Below, one piece after another: positions 18,394 to 26,982 of a DNA stretch of 64,000 nucleotides. The stretch is taken from the NCBI RefSeq assembly GCF_001632775.1, contig NZ_CP015249.1:1-64000 (forward strand). The letters run 5' to 3'. The notes under the pieces were generated by a model that saw only the letters and a program-made list of their open reading frames with translations, searched no databases and was not told the origin of the DNA. How positions within the stretch are numbered: position 1 is the stretch's first letter; the number at the start of each line of letters is the position of its first letter. The translations under genes were made by a program, and so were the position numbers. The stretch comes from Dokdonella koreensis DS-123 (GTDB taxonomy: Bacteria; Pseudomonadota; Gammaproteobacteria; Xanthomonadales; Rhodanobacteraceae).

Positions 18394-19431
18394 ATGACGA
18401 TGCCCTTGCCCTGCCGCGCCGCCCTGCCGGCGGCCGGTGCGTTGCTGGCGGGCCTGCTGCTGGCCGCCTGCACGAAGGCGCCGGCGGCCGCCCTGCCCAA
18501 GTTCGCGGTCGATGCCGATCGCGTGATGGTGGCCGGTCTCTCCTCGGGGGCCTACATGGCCACCCAGGCGCACCTGGCCTTGTCCGATCGCATCCACGGC
18601 GCCGCGCTGGTGGCCGGCGGTCCCTACGGCTGTGCCGGCGGCAAGCTCGAAGCCGCGCTGTCCACCTGCATGAAGGGCGAGCCGGCGATCGACGTCGCCG
18701 CGCTGGCCGCGCGTGCGGCCGAGCGCGCGGCCAAGGGCGAGATCGCGCCGCTTTCCAATCTCGCCGGCGACCCGGTCTACGTGCTGCACGGCCGCCGCGA
18801 CGCCACGGTGGCCGAGCCGGTCGCCCGCGCCGGGGCGGCGTTCTACGAGCGGCTGCGCGCCGATCACGCGGACCTGGCCACGCTCAAGGTCGCCTGGGAC
18901 GGTGGCCGTGATTTCCCGCATCTGCTGCCGACCGCGCAAGGCACCGGCGGCTGCGAATCGGCCGCGCCCTACATCGGCAACTGCGGCTTCGATGCGGCCG
19001 GCGCGATCTTCAACGCGCTCTACGGCGCGGCGCCGCGTCCGGCGCCCGCCACGGCCGCCGGCTCGCTGCAGGCGTTCGACCAGCGCGTGTTCGCACCCGC
19101 CGGCAAGGCGACCCAGCTGGCCGATCAGGGCCGGCTCTACGTGCCCAAGGCCTGCGCGGACGGCGCGCGTTGCGGCGTGCTCGTCGCGCTGCACGGCTGC
19201 CAGCAGAACGTCGAGGCGGTCGGCGAGGCCTTCGTGCGCGATGCCGGCTTCAACCGCTGGGCCGACGCCTACGACGTGATCGTGCTGTACCCTCAGACGC
19301 ACGCCAGTCTGGCGCCGCTGAATCCGAAAGCATGCTGGGACTGGTGGGGCTATACGGGTGCCGACTACGACACGCGCGACGGGGCGCAGGTGGCGTGGCT
19401 GGCGAACCTGATCGACGGGCTGAGGCGCTAG
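18394..19431 (+). CDS. Lipoprotein poly(3-hydroxybutyrate) depolymerase, type 2 (circularly permuted) arrangement
   Basis: A 345-residue lipoprotein. The ATG at 18394 is preferred to 18376 because GGAAGGA sits 7 nt before it and it gives a clean signal peptide with lipobox LLAAC (Cys26). The esterase nucleophile lies early in GLSSGAY (Ser50), with candidate Asp136 (HGRRDATV) and His176 (DFPHLLP), while the oxyanion-type ALHGCQQ segment is near the C-terminus. This is the permuted order of type 2 extracellular PHB depolymerases such as that of Penicillium funiculosum. No separate substrate-binding domain is present. Likely anchored at the cell surface or in the periplasm, hydrolysing PHB to oligomers. 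Confidence 0.8.
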   Translation: MTMPLPCRAALPAAGALLAGLLLAACTKAPAAALPKFAVDADRVMVAGLSSGAYMATQAHLALSDRIHGAALVAGGPYGCAGGKLEAALSTCMKGEPAIDVAALAARAAERAAKGEIAPLSNLAGDPVYVLHGRRDATVAEPVARAGAAFYERLRADHADLATLKVAWDGGRDFPHLLPTAQGTGGCESAAPYIGNCGFDAAGAIFNALYGAAPRPAPATAAGSLQAFDQRVFAPAGKATQLADQGRLYVPKACADGARCGVLVALHGCQQNVEAVGEAFVRDAGFNRWADAYDVIVLYPQTHASLAPLNPKACWDWWGYTGADYDTRDGAQVAWLANLIDGLRR

Positions 19432-19486
19432 CGATCGCCTCGCCGGTGCGCGCCGCGGCACCGCCGGTGCGGTCCGGAACGGCCCG

Positions 19487-22400
19487 ATGCTGAGCGCCCT
19501 GGTCGTCGCGGCCAGCCTGGTCTGGCTCGGGTTGCTGTTCGGCGCGGCGGTCTGGGGCGAGCGCCATCCGGAGGGCTTCGCGCGGCGCTGGTCGTACGTC
19601 TATGCGCTTTCGCTGGCGGCCTACTGTACGTCCTGGACGTTCTACGGCACCGTCACCCAGGCGGCGCGCTCGGGCTGGTGGCTGCCGCCGACCTTCGTCG
19701 GCACGATCCTGCTGTACGTGTTCGGCTTCGGCGCGCTGCAGCGCCTGGTGCGCCTGGTGCAGGAAACGCACAGCACCTCGATCGCCGACCTGGTCGCCGC
19801 GCGCCTCGGCAAGGACTCCCGGCTGGCCGCCGCGATCACCCTGGTCGCGATCCTCGGCATCGTGCCGTACATCGCGCTGCAGCTGAAGGCGGTCGCGATG
19901 AGCTTCGGCCTGCTGACGCGCGCCAGCCCGCTGGAGGCACCGCCCTGGCAGGACAGCGCGCTCTACGTGGCGCTGGTGCTGGCCCTGTTCGCGATGCTGT
20001 TCGGCACCCGCAGCGTCAGCACGGCCGAGCACAACCGCGGCCTGGTGCTGGCGATCGCGCTGGAGTCGCTGCTCAAGCTCGGCGCGATGCTGGCGATCGG
20101 CGCCTGGGTGCTGCTCGGCTACGGCTGGCCGGCACCGCCGCCCGCGGCCACGACGACGGCGAGCGGTTTTCCGGGCCTGGTCGTGCTCGGCATCCTGGCC
20201 CTGTTCACGCTGCCGCACCTGTACCACGTCGGCGTCGCCGAATGCCGCGACGTGCGCCACCTGGCCACCGCCCGCTGGCTGTTCCCGCTGTACATGGGCC
20301 TGATCGCGCTGCCGCTGCTGCCGCTGGCGCGCGCCGGCGAGTCACGCCTGGGCGGGCTGGGCGTGCCCTCGGACCTCTACGTGCTGGCGCTGCCGCTGGC
20401 CGACGGCAACGGCGCGCTGGCACTGCTCGCGTTCCTGGGCGGTCTCAGCGCCGCGACCGGCATGGTGATCGTCGCGACGCTGGCGCTCAGCCTGATGATC
20501 GGCAACCACTGGCTGACGCCGCTGCTGGTGCGTGGTGCGTGGCGGCAGAACCGCGGCGACCTGCGCGCCAGCGTGCTGCGCCAGCGCCGCCTGGCGATCC
20601 TGATCGTGGTGCTGCTGGCCTGGATCTACAGCCGCGCGACCAGCGGCAGCGAGGCGCTGGCCGACATCGGCGCGCTGTCGTTCTCCGGCCTGGGCACGCT
20701 GGCGCCGGCGGTGCTGTTCGCGGTGCTGCGCCCGCAGACGCCGCCGCGCGCGATGTTGTGGGGGCTGGCGGCCGGCGTAGTGGTGTGGGCCTGGTGCCTG
20801 CTGGTGCCGACACTGGCCACGCCGGACTGGCTCGACGCCGGCCCGTTCGGCATCGGCTGGCTGGCGCCGGACCACCTGTTCGGCCTGTCCGGCTGGAGCC
20901 GGCTGACGCGCGCGGTCATGCTGAGCCTGCTGGTGGAGACGACGGTCACCCTGCTGCTGGCCGCGCGTGCCACCGGGCCGCAGCCGGTCGAGGCGGGCGA
21001 GCTGGACGTGGCGACCCTGCGCGGCCTGGGCTGGCGCTTCCTGGCGCCCGAGCGCGTGGACCTGCTGATCGGCGAGCCGCGCAGCGGCCTGGCCGATCCC
21101 GGCCAGGTCGAGCGGGTCGAGCGCGAGCTGGCCACGGTCTTCGGTGCCGCGTCGGCGCGCCTGCTGCTCGACGCCGCGCGCCGCGCGCGCGGCCGCGACC
21201 TGGACACCGTCGCGACGATCGTCGGCGAGGCCTCGCAGGCGCTGCGCTTCAACCAGCGCCTGCTGGAGGCGGCGCTGGAGAACATGACGCAGGGCATCAG
21301 CGTCGTCGACCGCGAGCTCAACCTGGTCGCCTGGAACGCCCGCTACGCGCAGCTGTTCGGTTTTCCCGCCGACCTGCTGCGGGTCGGCCGGCCGATCGCC
21401 ACGCTGGCCGCGCATGCGCTGCGATCGGAAGGGCATGACGAGGCGCGGATCGCGCGGATGGTGGTGCGGCGGCTCGATCACATGCGCGCCGGTACGCCGC
21501 TGCTGTCCGAACGGCGCTTTCCGGACGGCAGCCTGATCGAGATCCGCGGCAACCCGATGCCCGGCGGCGGCTTCGTCGCCACCTTCACCGACGTCACCGC
21601 GTTCCGGCAGGCCGAGGCCGACCTCAAGCAGGTGGCCGAGCACCTCGAGCAGCGCGTGGCCGATCGTACCGCCGAGCTGGCGCGGGCCAGCGCGGCGGCC
21701 GAGCAGGCCAACCAGGCCAAGACGCGCCTGCTGGCGGCAGTCAGCCACGACTTGGCGCAGCCGCTCAATGCGGCGCACCTGTTCGTGCATGCGCTGGTGC
21801 AGCGCCTGGCGCATCCGGAGTACCGCGAGGCGCTCGGTCACATCGACGGCGCGCTGGGCTCGGCCGAGGAACTGCTGGCTGGCCTGCTGGACGTCTCGCG
21901 GCTGGACGCCGGCGGCCTGGTGCCGGCCCGGCAATCCTTCCGCGTCGACACGCTGCTGCGCGGCCTGGCGGCGGAGTTCGGTGTCCTGGCGCAACAGAAA
22001 GGCCTGCGCCTGGCCTATGTCGCCTCGTCGGCCTGGCTCGACACCGATCCGCAGCTGCTGCGGCGCGTGCTGCAGAACTTCCTCGCCAATGCGGTGCGCT
22101 ACACACCGTACGGCCGCATCGTGATCGGCGGCCGCCGGCGCGGCGACCGGCTGCGCATCGAGATCTGGGACAGCGGGCCGGGCATCGCCGCCGCCGATCG
22201 CACGGTGATCTTCGAGGAGTTCCGCCGCCTGGGCCGCGACGGCCAGGGCCTGGGCCTGGGCCTGTCGATCGCCGAGCGCATCGCGCGCCTGCTCGGCCTG
22301 CCCTTGAGCCTGCGCTCCTGGCCGGGACGCGGCAGCGTGTTCGCCATCGACGTGCCGTTCGGGCAGCCCCAGCCGCAAGCACCCGCCGCCGCGCCGCCAC

Positions 22401-22771
22401 CCCCGGCGCAGGCGCTGCGCGGCCGCGTGCTGGTGGTCGACAACGACGCCGCCGTGCGGGCGGCGATGACCGAGCTGCTGGCCGGCTGGCAGTTCCAGGT
22501 GCTGGCGGCGGCCGACGCGGACGAGGCCGCGCGGTTGTGCGCGAGCGGGTGGCCGGACCTGCTGGTGGTCGATTTCCACCTCGATGCGGGCTCGACCGGG
22601 CTGCAACTGCGCGAGGCCCTGCCCGCCCCCGTGCGTGCGCGGCCGTGCATCGTGGTCACGGCCGACCACGGCGAGGCGGTGCGCGCCGCGGTCGCCGCGA
22701 CCGGCTGCCACCTGCTCTACAAGCCGCTCAAGCCGCTGGCGCTGAAGTCGCTGATGGCGCGCCTGCTGTGA
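19487..22771 (+). CDS. CrbS-like hybrid histidine kinase with N-terminal sodium:solute-symporter domain
   Basis: A 1094-residue protein. An SLC5/SSS transporter-like membrane domain (about 1-500, 12-13 helices) is followed by a linker, a PAS domain (about 597-710, MTQGISVVDRELNLVAWNAR), a HisKA domain with H-box His754 (SHDLAQPLN), an HATPase_c domain (LQNFLANAVRYTPYG, DSGPGIAAADR, GLGLGLSIAERI) and a C-terminal receiver with phospho-acceptor Asp1029 (LLVVDFHLD). This is the layout of CrbS/MxtR/ErcS kinases, which in Vibrio and Pseudomonas control acetate or alcohol scavenging with a NarL-type regulator. Such a regulator is encoded convergently 38 bp away. It probably senses a small acid transported or bound by the SSS domain. 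Confidence 0.88.
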   Translation: MLSALVVAASLVWLGLLFGAAVWGERHPEGFARRWSYVYALSLAAYCTSWTFYGTVTQAARSGWWLPPTFVGTILLYVFGFGALQRLVRLVQETHSTSIADLVAARLGKDSRLAAAITLVAILGIVPYIALQLKAVAMSFGLLTRASPLEAPPWQDSALYVALVLALFAMLFGTRSVSTAEHNRGLVLAIALESLLKLGAMLAIGAWVLLGYGWPAPPPAATTTASGFPGLVVLGILALFTLPHLYHVGVAECRDVRHLATARWLFPLYMGLIALPLLPLARAGESRLGGLGVPSDLYVLALPLADGNGALALLAFLGGLSAATGMVIVATLALSLMIGNHWLTPLLVRGAWRQNRGDLRASVLRQRRLAILIVVLLAWIYSRATSGSEALADIGALSFSGLGTLAPAVLFAVLRPQTPPRAMLWGLAAGVVVWAWCLLVPTLATPDWLDAGPFGIGWLAPDHLFGLSGWSRLTRAVMLSLLVETTVTLLLAARATGPQPVEAGELDVATLRGLGWRFLAPERVDLLIGEPRSGLADPGQVERVERELATVFGAASARLLLDAARRARGRDLDTVATIVGEASQALRFNQRLLEAALENMTQGISVVDRELNLVAWNARYAQLFGFPADLLRVGRPIATLAAHALRSEGHDEARIARMVVRRLDHMRAGTPLLSERRFPDGSLIEIRGNPMPGGGFVATFTDVTAFRQAEADLKQVAEHLEQRVADRTAELARASAAAEQANQAKTRLLAAVSHDLAQPLNAAHLFVHALVQRLAHPEYREALGHIDGALGSAEELLAGLLDVSRLDAGGLVPARQSFRVDTLLRGLAAEFGVLAQQKGLRLAYVASSAWLDTDPQLLRRVLQNFLANAVRYTPYGRIVIGGRRRGDRLRIEIWDSGPGIAAADRTVIFEEFRRLGRDGQGLGLGLSIAERIARLLGLPLSLRSWPGRGSVFAIDVPFGQPQPQAPAAAPPPPAQALRGRVLVVDNDAAVRAAMTELLAGWQFQVLAAADADEAARLCASGWPDLLVVDFHLDAGSTGLQLREALPAPVRARPCIVVTADHGEAVRAAVAATGCHLLYKPLKPLALKSLMARLL

Positions 22772-22773
22772 GG

Positions 22774-22803
22774 CCGCCGTACGCGGCCGCTGCCGCGCGG
22801 CGG
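22774..22803. terminator. GC-rich hairpin between convergent kinase and regulator genes
   Basis: The 38-bp space between the two stop codons holds inverted repeats (CCGCCG at 22774-22779 with CGGCGG at 22798-22803, and an inner GCGGCCGC palindrome). Possibly a shared terminator; there is no T-tract. Confidence 0.35.
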
Positions 22804-22809
22804 TGGCTG

Positions 22810-23484
22810 TCAGGCACCGGCGGCCGGATCGTCGTGCTCGCGCGCGGTCAGCTGCAGCGTGCTCAGCAGCACGCCGGCCTGCGTGCGGTTGCGCACGCCC
22901 AGCTTCTCGAAGATCGCGGTGACGTGCGCCTTCACGGTGCGTTCCTGGATCGCCAGCGCAGCGGCGATCTGCTTGTTGAGCCGCCCCTGCGCGACCAGGG
23001 CCAGCACACGGAACTGCTGCGGACTCAAGGTATTGAGCCGGGTCGCCAGTGTGCCGTCGCCGGCATCGGTGCCGGTCGCGGCGACGTCCGCGCGCCGCTC
23101 GGGCGGAATCCAGGTCTGGCAGGCGAGGATCGCGCGCAGGGCTGTCTGCAGGTCCTCCAGACCGGCGCGCTTGGCGATGAAGCCGGCCGCGCCGTAGGCG
23201 AGCGCACGGCGGATCGTGTCCGGCTCGTCGTGGGCCGAGACCATCGCGACGGCGACGGCCGGGAACTCGGCGCGCAGCGACGCCAGGCCCATCAGGCCGT
23301 GGTTGCCGGGCATGTGCAGGTCGAGCAGGGCCAGGTCGGTGTCCGGATGCTCGGCCAGCTGCGCGCGCGCGGCATCCAGGTCGTCGGCCTCGGTGATCCG
23401 CACGCCGGTGTCGATGCCGGCCACCGCCTGCCGCAGCGCCAGCCGGAACAGCGGATGGTCGTCGGCGATCAGCACCTTGAGCAT
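22810..23484 (-). CDS. NarL/LuxR-type response regulator (CrbR-like)
   Basis: A 224-residue response regulator. The receiver domain (1-120) has the acidic pair DD near residue 8, phospho-acceptor Asp55 (LALLDLHMPG) and Lys in FIAKRAG. The C-terminal GerE/LuxR helix-turn-helix (about 155-210) reads LSPQQFRVLALVAQGRLNKQ and TVKAHVTAIFEKLGVRNRTQA. The ATG at 23484 is chosen because the receiver starts there with MLKVLIADDH. Convergent with the hybrid kinase, it is the obvious partner, as CrbR/ErdR is for CrbS/MxtR. It should activate genes for acetate or 3-hydroxybutyrate use. A TATGCT -10-like hexamer (23521-23516) precedes it. Confidence 0.88.
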   Translation of the reverse strand: MLKVLIADDHPLFRLALRQAVAGIDTGVRITEADDLDAARAQLAEHPDTDLALLDLHMPGNHGLMGLASLRAEFPAVAVAMVSAHDEPDTIRRALAYGAAGFIAKRAGLEDLQTALRAILACQTWIPPERRADVAATGTDAGDGTLATRLNTLSPQQFRVLALVAQGRLNKQIAAALAIQERTVKAHVTAIFEKLGVRNRTQAGVLLSTLQLTAREHDDPAAGA

Positions 23485-23536
23485 CGAGCCACCCTGGTGA
23501 CGGAGACGGTTCCGCAGCATACCGCGCAGGGCTGCG

Positions 23537-23583
23537 ACTTTCGTACGATGGCGCGGGCGGCACCGGCACGTATCGTAGACCGA
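23537..23583 (+). promoter_or_regulatory. Putative activator site and leaderless promoter of the oligomer hydrolase
   Basis: The reverse complement of 23537-23550 is CATCGTACGAAAGT, matching the permease-side motif at 12 of 14 positions. TATCGT (23571-23576) is a possible -10, and the ATG at 23583 would lie about 7 nt beyond it, so the mRNA may be leaderless. The motif would then centre at about -40. The same site lies about 53 nt upstream of the crbR-like gene on the other strand and may also serve it. Confidence 0.55.
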
Positions 23584-25409
23584 TGCCGCCACGTTCTTGT
23601 CTGTTGCTTGTGTCGCTCCTGCTGCTCGGCGCCTGCGCCGCGCCGGCGCGGCGCGAACGTCCGCCTTCGCCGATGACCGACTTCCTTGCCAGCCCGATCC
23701 GCGAGACGCGCCATGCCGGCGGCGACGACCTGCTGACCGCGGGCCTGGGCCTGGCCGGGTTGCGCGGCGCGCCGGTCGCGTTCGCCGACCCGGAGCGGCC
23801 CACGCCGGAGGAGCTGCGGCGGCGTGCGATCCAGGTCAGCTGGAAGGGCATCGCCGACCTCGGGCCGCTCGGCGGCTACGGCACGCTGTACGGCAGCACG
23901 GCGACGGTGACCGGTCGCGAGTTCTCGGCATTCGCGCGCCTGCCCGGTGCGCATTCGCCGCACCGCGTGCTGGTGCAGGTGCCGGACGCGTTCGATGCGT
24001 CGGCACGCTGCCTGGTCGTGACCGCCTCGTCCGGTTCGCGCGGCATCTACGGCGCGATCGCATTGGCCGGCGCGGCCGGCCTGCCGCGCGGCTGCGCCGT
24101 GGCCTACACCGACAAGGGCACCGGCAGCGGCTACTTCGACCCGGCCACGCGCAGCGGCGTGCAGCTGGACGGCACGCGCGCCGCGGCCGGCACGGCGCTG
24201 CTGGAGTTCGAACCGGCGGCCGACGTTCCCAGCGACGCGGGGATCGCGGTCAAGCATGCCCATTCGGGCGACAACCCCGAGGCCGACTGGGGCCGGCACC
24301 TGCTGCAGGCGGCGCGCTTCGGCCTGGCGATGCTCGACCGCGCGCATCCGGACCAGGCGCCGTTCACGCCGGCCAATACGCGCATCGTCGCGATCGGCCT
24401 GTCCAACGGCGGCGGCGCGGTGCTGCGTGCGGCCGGGATCGACGACGGCCTGCTCGACGCGGCGATCGCGCTGGCGCCCAACATCGCCACGCCGGGCCGG
24501 GGCCGCGCGCTCTACGACTACGCGACCGAGGCGGCGCTGTGGCTGCCGTGCGCCCTGCTCGATCCGCGCTTCGACCCGGTGCCGATGGCGCGCGAGGCCG
24601 ATGGCAGCGCGCCGGCCGCCGGCCGTGCCCGTTGTGCGTCGCTGCAGGCGCACGGCCTGCCCGGCAGTGCCGCGCCGGCCGCCACGGCGCTGGCGCAGCT
24701 GCGGGCCGCCGGCTGGTCCGACGCGGCGCTGGCGACCGCCGCGAGTACCACGCGCCTGGACCTGTGGCGCGCGGTAGCCGCGACCTATGCCTCGGGCTAC
24801 CTGCGGGCGCCGGCCGGCCCGATGCCGTGCGGCTTCGGCTTCAGCGGCCACGATGCGCAGGGGCGGCCGGGCGTCGTCTCCGAGGCGGTGCGCGCGGCAT
24901 GGTGGGCGGACGCCAGCGGCATTCCGCCCGGTGCCGGCGTGCTGCTGACCGCGCCCGCCGCGACCGGTGAGGATCCGGCCTGGCCCGGCCTGGCCTGCCT
25001 GCGCGGCCTGTGGACCGGCACCGATGCCCCGGCGACGCGCCTGCGCGCGGCGGTCGAGGCGACCCGCGCCGCGCTGCCGCGTCGCGACCTGCCGGTCGTG
25101 GTCATCCACGGCGAAGCGGACGGGCTGGTGCCGATGGCGTTCAGTGCCGAGCCGTACGTGGAATGGCTGCGCGCCCACGATCGCACGCCCACCTGGTGGC
25201 CGATCGCCCACGGCCAGCATTTCGATGCGTTCCTCGCCCTGCCCGGCTTCGGCGATCGCTACGTGCCGTTGCTGGCCTATGGCTATGCCGCATTCGACAC
25301 GGTACTGGACGCGCTGCGCAGCGGCGGGCCACTGCGCTTGCCACCGGCCCCGCAACCACGCGCACGCGGCAACGGTGCGCTGGAAGCGGCACATCTGGGC
25401 CTGCGCTGA
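23583..25409 (+). CDS. Lipoprotein D-(-)-3-hydroxybutyrate oligomer hydrolase
   Basis: A 608-residue protein of the 3HB-oligomer hydrolase family (close to the family's usual length of about 600-700), with a short lipoprotein signal (LLLLGAC, Cys18). Conserved features include SWKGIADLGPLGGYGTLYG, VTASSGSRGIYGAI, the nucleophile segment IGLSNGGG (Ser274) and HGEADGLVP near the C-terminus. The family cleaves 3-hydroxybutyrate dimers and oligomers released from PHB to monomers. The lipobox suggests it acts outside the cytoplasm, next to the PHB depolymerase and receptor encoded upstream. It is divergent from the regulator gene and has a candidate regulator site 33 nt before its ATG. Confidence 0.88.
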   Translation: MPPRSCLLLVSLLLLGACAAPARRERPPSPMTDFLASPIRETRHAGGDDLLTAGLGLAGLRGAPVAFADPERPTPEELRRRAIQVSWKGIADLGPLGGYGTLYGSTATVTGREFSAFARLPGAHSPHRVLVQVPDAFDASARCLVVTASSGSRGIYGAIALAGAAGLPRGCAVAYTDKGTGSGYFDPATRSGVQLDGTRAAAGTALLEFEPAADVPSDAGIAVKHAHSGDNPEADWGRHLLQAARFGLAMLDRAHPDQAPFTPANTRIVAIGLSNGGGAVLRAAGIDDGLLDAAIALAPNIATPGRGRALYDYATEAALWLPCALLDPRFDPVPMAREADGSAPAAGRARCASLQAHGLPGSAAPAATALAQLRAAGWSDAALATAASTTRLDLWRAVAATYASGYLRAPAGPMPCGFGFSGHDAQGRPGVVSEAVRAAWWADASGIPPGAGVLLTAPAATGEDPAWPGLACLRGLWTGTDAPATRLRAAVEATRAALPRRDLPVVVIHGEADGLVPMAFSAEPYVEWLRAHDRTPTWWPIAHGQHFDAFLALPGFGDRYVPLLAYGYAAFDTVLDALRSGGPLRLPPAPQPRARGNGALEAAHLGLR

Positions 25410-25808
25410 ACGCACGCACGCGATCCGCCGCTGCGTGCGAGGGGCCGCGCTTCACCCGCACGGCCGGGATCGGCAAGGACGACGGTTCGAGCGACGGCTG
25501 GGCGTGACCATCGCTTGGCGAACCGGTCGATGGCGTCCTGCCATCGAGCCCGCGCCGGTGCGCGCGCAGCGTCATGTCCTTGACGGCGGCTGGCGCGCGC
25601 AGCCGATGTCCGGCACGCCCTGTGCCGATCGACTGCAAGAAACGTGGGAAACGTCCAGTGCCGGCCCGCCCGCCGTCGGAGTAGGGTGTGCTGGCCTCTC
25701 CGGTGCGGCCTCACACAGCACCGTTGGGTACCGTCCCGGAGCGGCGGGTTGTTGTTCTCAGAGCTGCATTGACCGCGTCGAGAGATTCGACGCCATCAGG
25801 AGAAGGTC
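25410..25808. other. Intergenic region before small secreted protein
   Basis: About 400 bases with no supported gene. Open frames on minus are composition artefacts. A perfect 7-bp hairpin, GCGTCGA-GAGAT-TCGACGC (25775-25793), sits 4 nt before the AGGAGAAGG ribosome-binding site of the next gene and may affect translation. Confidence 0.45.
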
Positions 25809-26177
25809 ATGACGAGAGCAGGTATGGCATTGCTGGTATTCGCCGGTTCACTGGTGTCGGGGCTGCTTCCCTCGCAAGCCCACGCGTTCTCGATATCCCT
25901 CAGCTGTTCGACCGGCCTGTGCGTCGTGTCCCTGGACACGACCGGCGTCAGCACGCCGGTCAGCATCGACTGGGACATCGCGGGCAGCGCCAACATCATC
26001 ATTCCCCGCTACTGCGGCAACAAGAGGCTGTGCTCGTTCTATTGCCCCGACGGCAACGACGATCCGACGCATCCGGTCGCCTTCCCGGTGACGGTGACCG
26101 TCGTCGTGGCCGACGCAGGCAACCAGATCGTGGGGACGGCCTCCGCGCACGCGCTGTGCGCGGGACAGGTCGGGTGA
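25809..26177 (+). CDS. Small secreted protein with six cysteines, unknown function
   Basis: A 122-residue protein. The ATG at 25809 has a strong AGGAGAAGG site 2-3 nt upstream, and a signal peptide ends near SQAHA (about residue 26). The mature part of about 95 residues has six Cys (SCSTGLC, YCGNKRLCSFYC, HALC), which suggests disulfides and an extracytoplasmic location, and beta-rich sequence (PVTVTVVVADAG). No family recognised. It stands alone between the PHB block and the ABC transporter genes, which run towards it. Confidence 0.7.
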   Translation: MTRAGMALLVFAGSLVSGLLPSQAHAFSISLSCSTGLCVVSLDTTGVSTPVSIDWDIAGSANIIIPRYCGNKRLCSFYCPDGNDDPTHPVAFPVTVTVVVADAGNQIVGTASAHALCAGQVG

Positions 26178-26253
26178 GCGTCGTCGGATGAGGTGCCGGT
26201 CCCGGTAGCGACCGGGACCGGCTTCAACGGCCCCGCATCGGCGTGGATGCCGT

Positions 26254-26982
26254 TCACGGCAGCGGGCGCGTCGCCTCCGCCAGCGCCGCCTCCAGACCGA
26301 GACCGCCCAGGGCGTCGAGGCGATCGCGGTCCCAGTCGGCGGCGATGCGGCCTTCGTGCAGCAGCAGCGCGCGGTCGACCCAGTGCTCGACCACGTCCAG
26401 TGCATGCGTGGCCAGCACGATCGCGCAGCCGTCGGCGGTGCGCGCCCGCAGGTGCCGCTTGAGCACAAGGCCGCTGGTGGGATCGAGCCCGTTGAGCGAC
26501 TCGTCCAGCAGCAGCAGGGCCGGCGCGCCGGCCAGCGCCAGCAGCACGCCGAGCTTCTGCCGCATGCCGTAGGAATACATTGCCACCGGCTCGTGCAGGC
26601 GCGGTGCCAGCGCCAGGTCCGCCGCCAGCGCCAGCACGTCGTCGCCGATCGCCGCGCGGCCGTGCGCGGCGGCATGGACGGCCAGGCATTCGTGCCCGGT
26701 TAGCACCGCCGGCAGGCGCTCGGCACCGACGGCATGGCCCAGGCGCCGCCGGGCGTCCGGCCCACGGTCGGACAGGACCACGCCGTCGATCAGGATCGTT
26801 CCGGCGGCCTGGCGACGTCCGCCGATGCAATCGAGCAGCGTGCTCTTGCCGCTGCCATTGGCGCCGAGCAGGGCCACCCATTCGCCACGCGGCACGCGCA
26901 GGTCGATGCCATCGAGCACCTGCAACGGAAACGCCTCCGGATAGCCGGCCGACAGTCCGCGCACCTCCAGCGCCGCGTTCAT
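26254..26982 (-). CDS. ABC transporter ATP-binding protein
   Basis: A 242-residue ABC ATPase with Walker A (GANGSGKST, about 41), an ABC signature of the form YSYGMRQKLG, Walker B plus Glu (LLLLDESLNGLDP) and the switch His (LATHALD). Its ATG overlaps the stop of the permease gene by 4 nt (ATGA at 26979-26982), so the two are translationally coupled. The Q-loop Gln is not obvious (HAVGAERLPAVLTGHE). The single ATPase plus single permease arrangement resembles ABC-2 or heme-exporter-like exporters. The substrate is unknown. Confidence 0.88.
   Translation of the reverse strand: MNAALEVRGLSAGYPEAFPLQVLDGIDLRVPRGEWVALLGANGSGKSTLLDCIGGRRQAAGTILIDGVVLSDRGPDARRRLGHAVGAERLPAVLTGHECLAVHAAAHGRAAIGDDVLALAADLALAPRLHEPVAMYSYGMRQKLGVLLALAGAPALLLLDESLNGLDPTSGLVLKRHLRARTADGCAIVLATHALDVVEHWVDRALLLHEGRIAADWDRDRLDALGGLGLEAALAEATRPLP

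Noticed and set aside
20342-23851. Long minus-strand frame across the hybrid kinase
   Set aside because: No domain or start signal; the plus frame encodes clear transporter, PAS, kinase and receiver motifs. Only the short part 22810-23484 in its own frame encodes a real response regulator.
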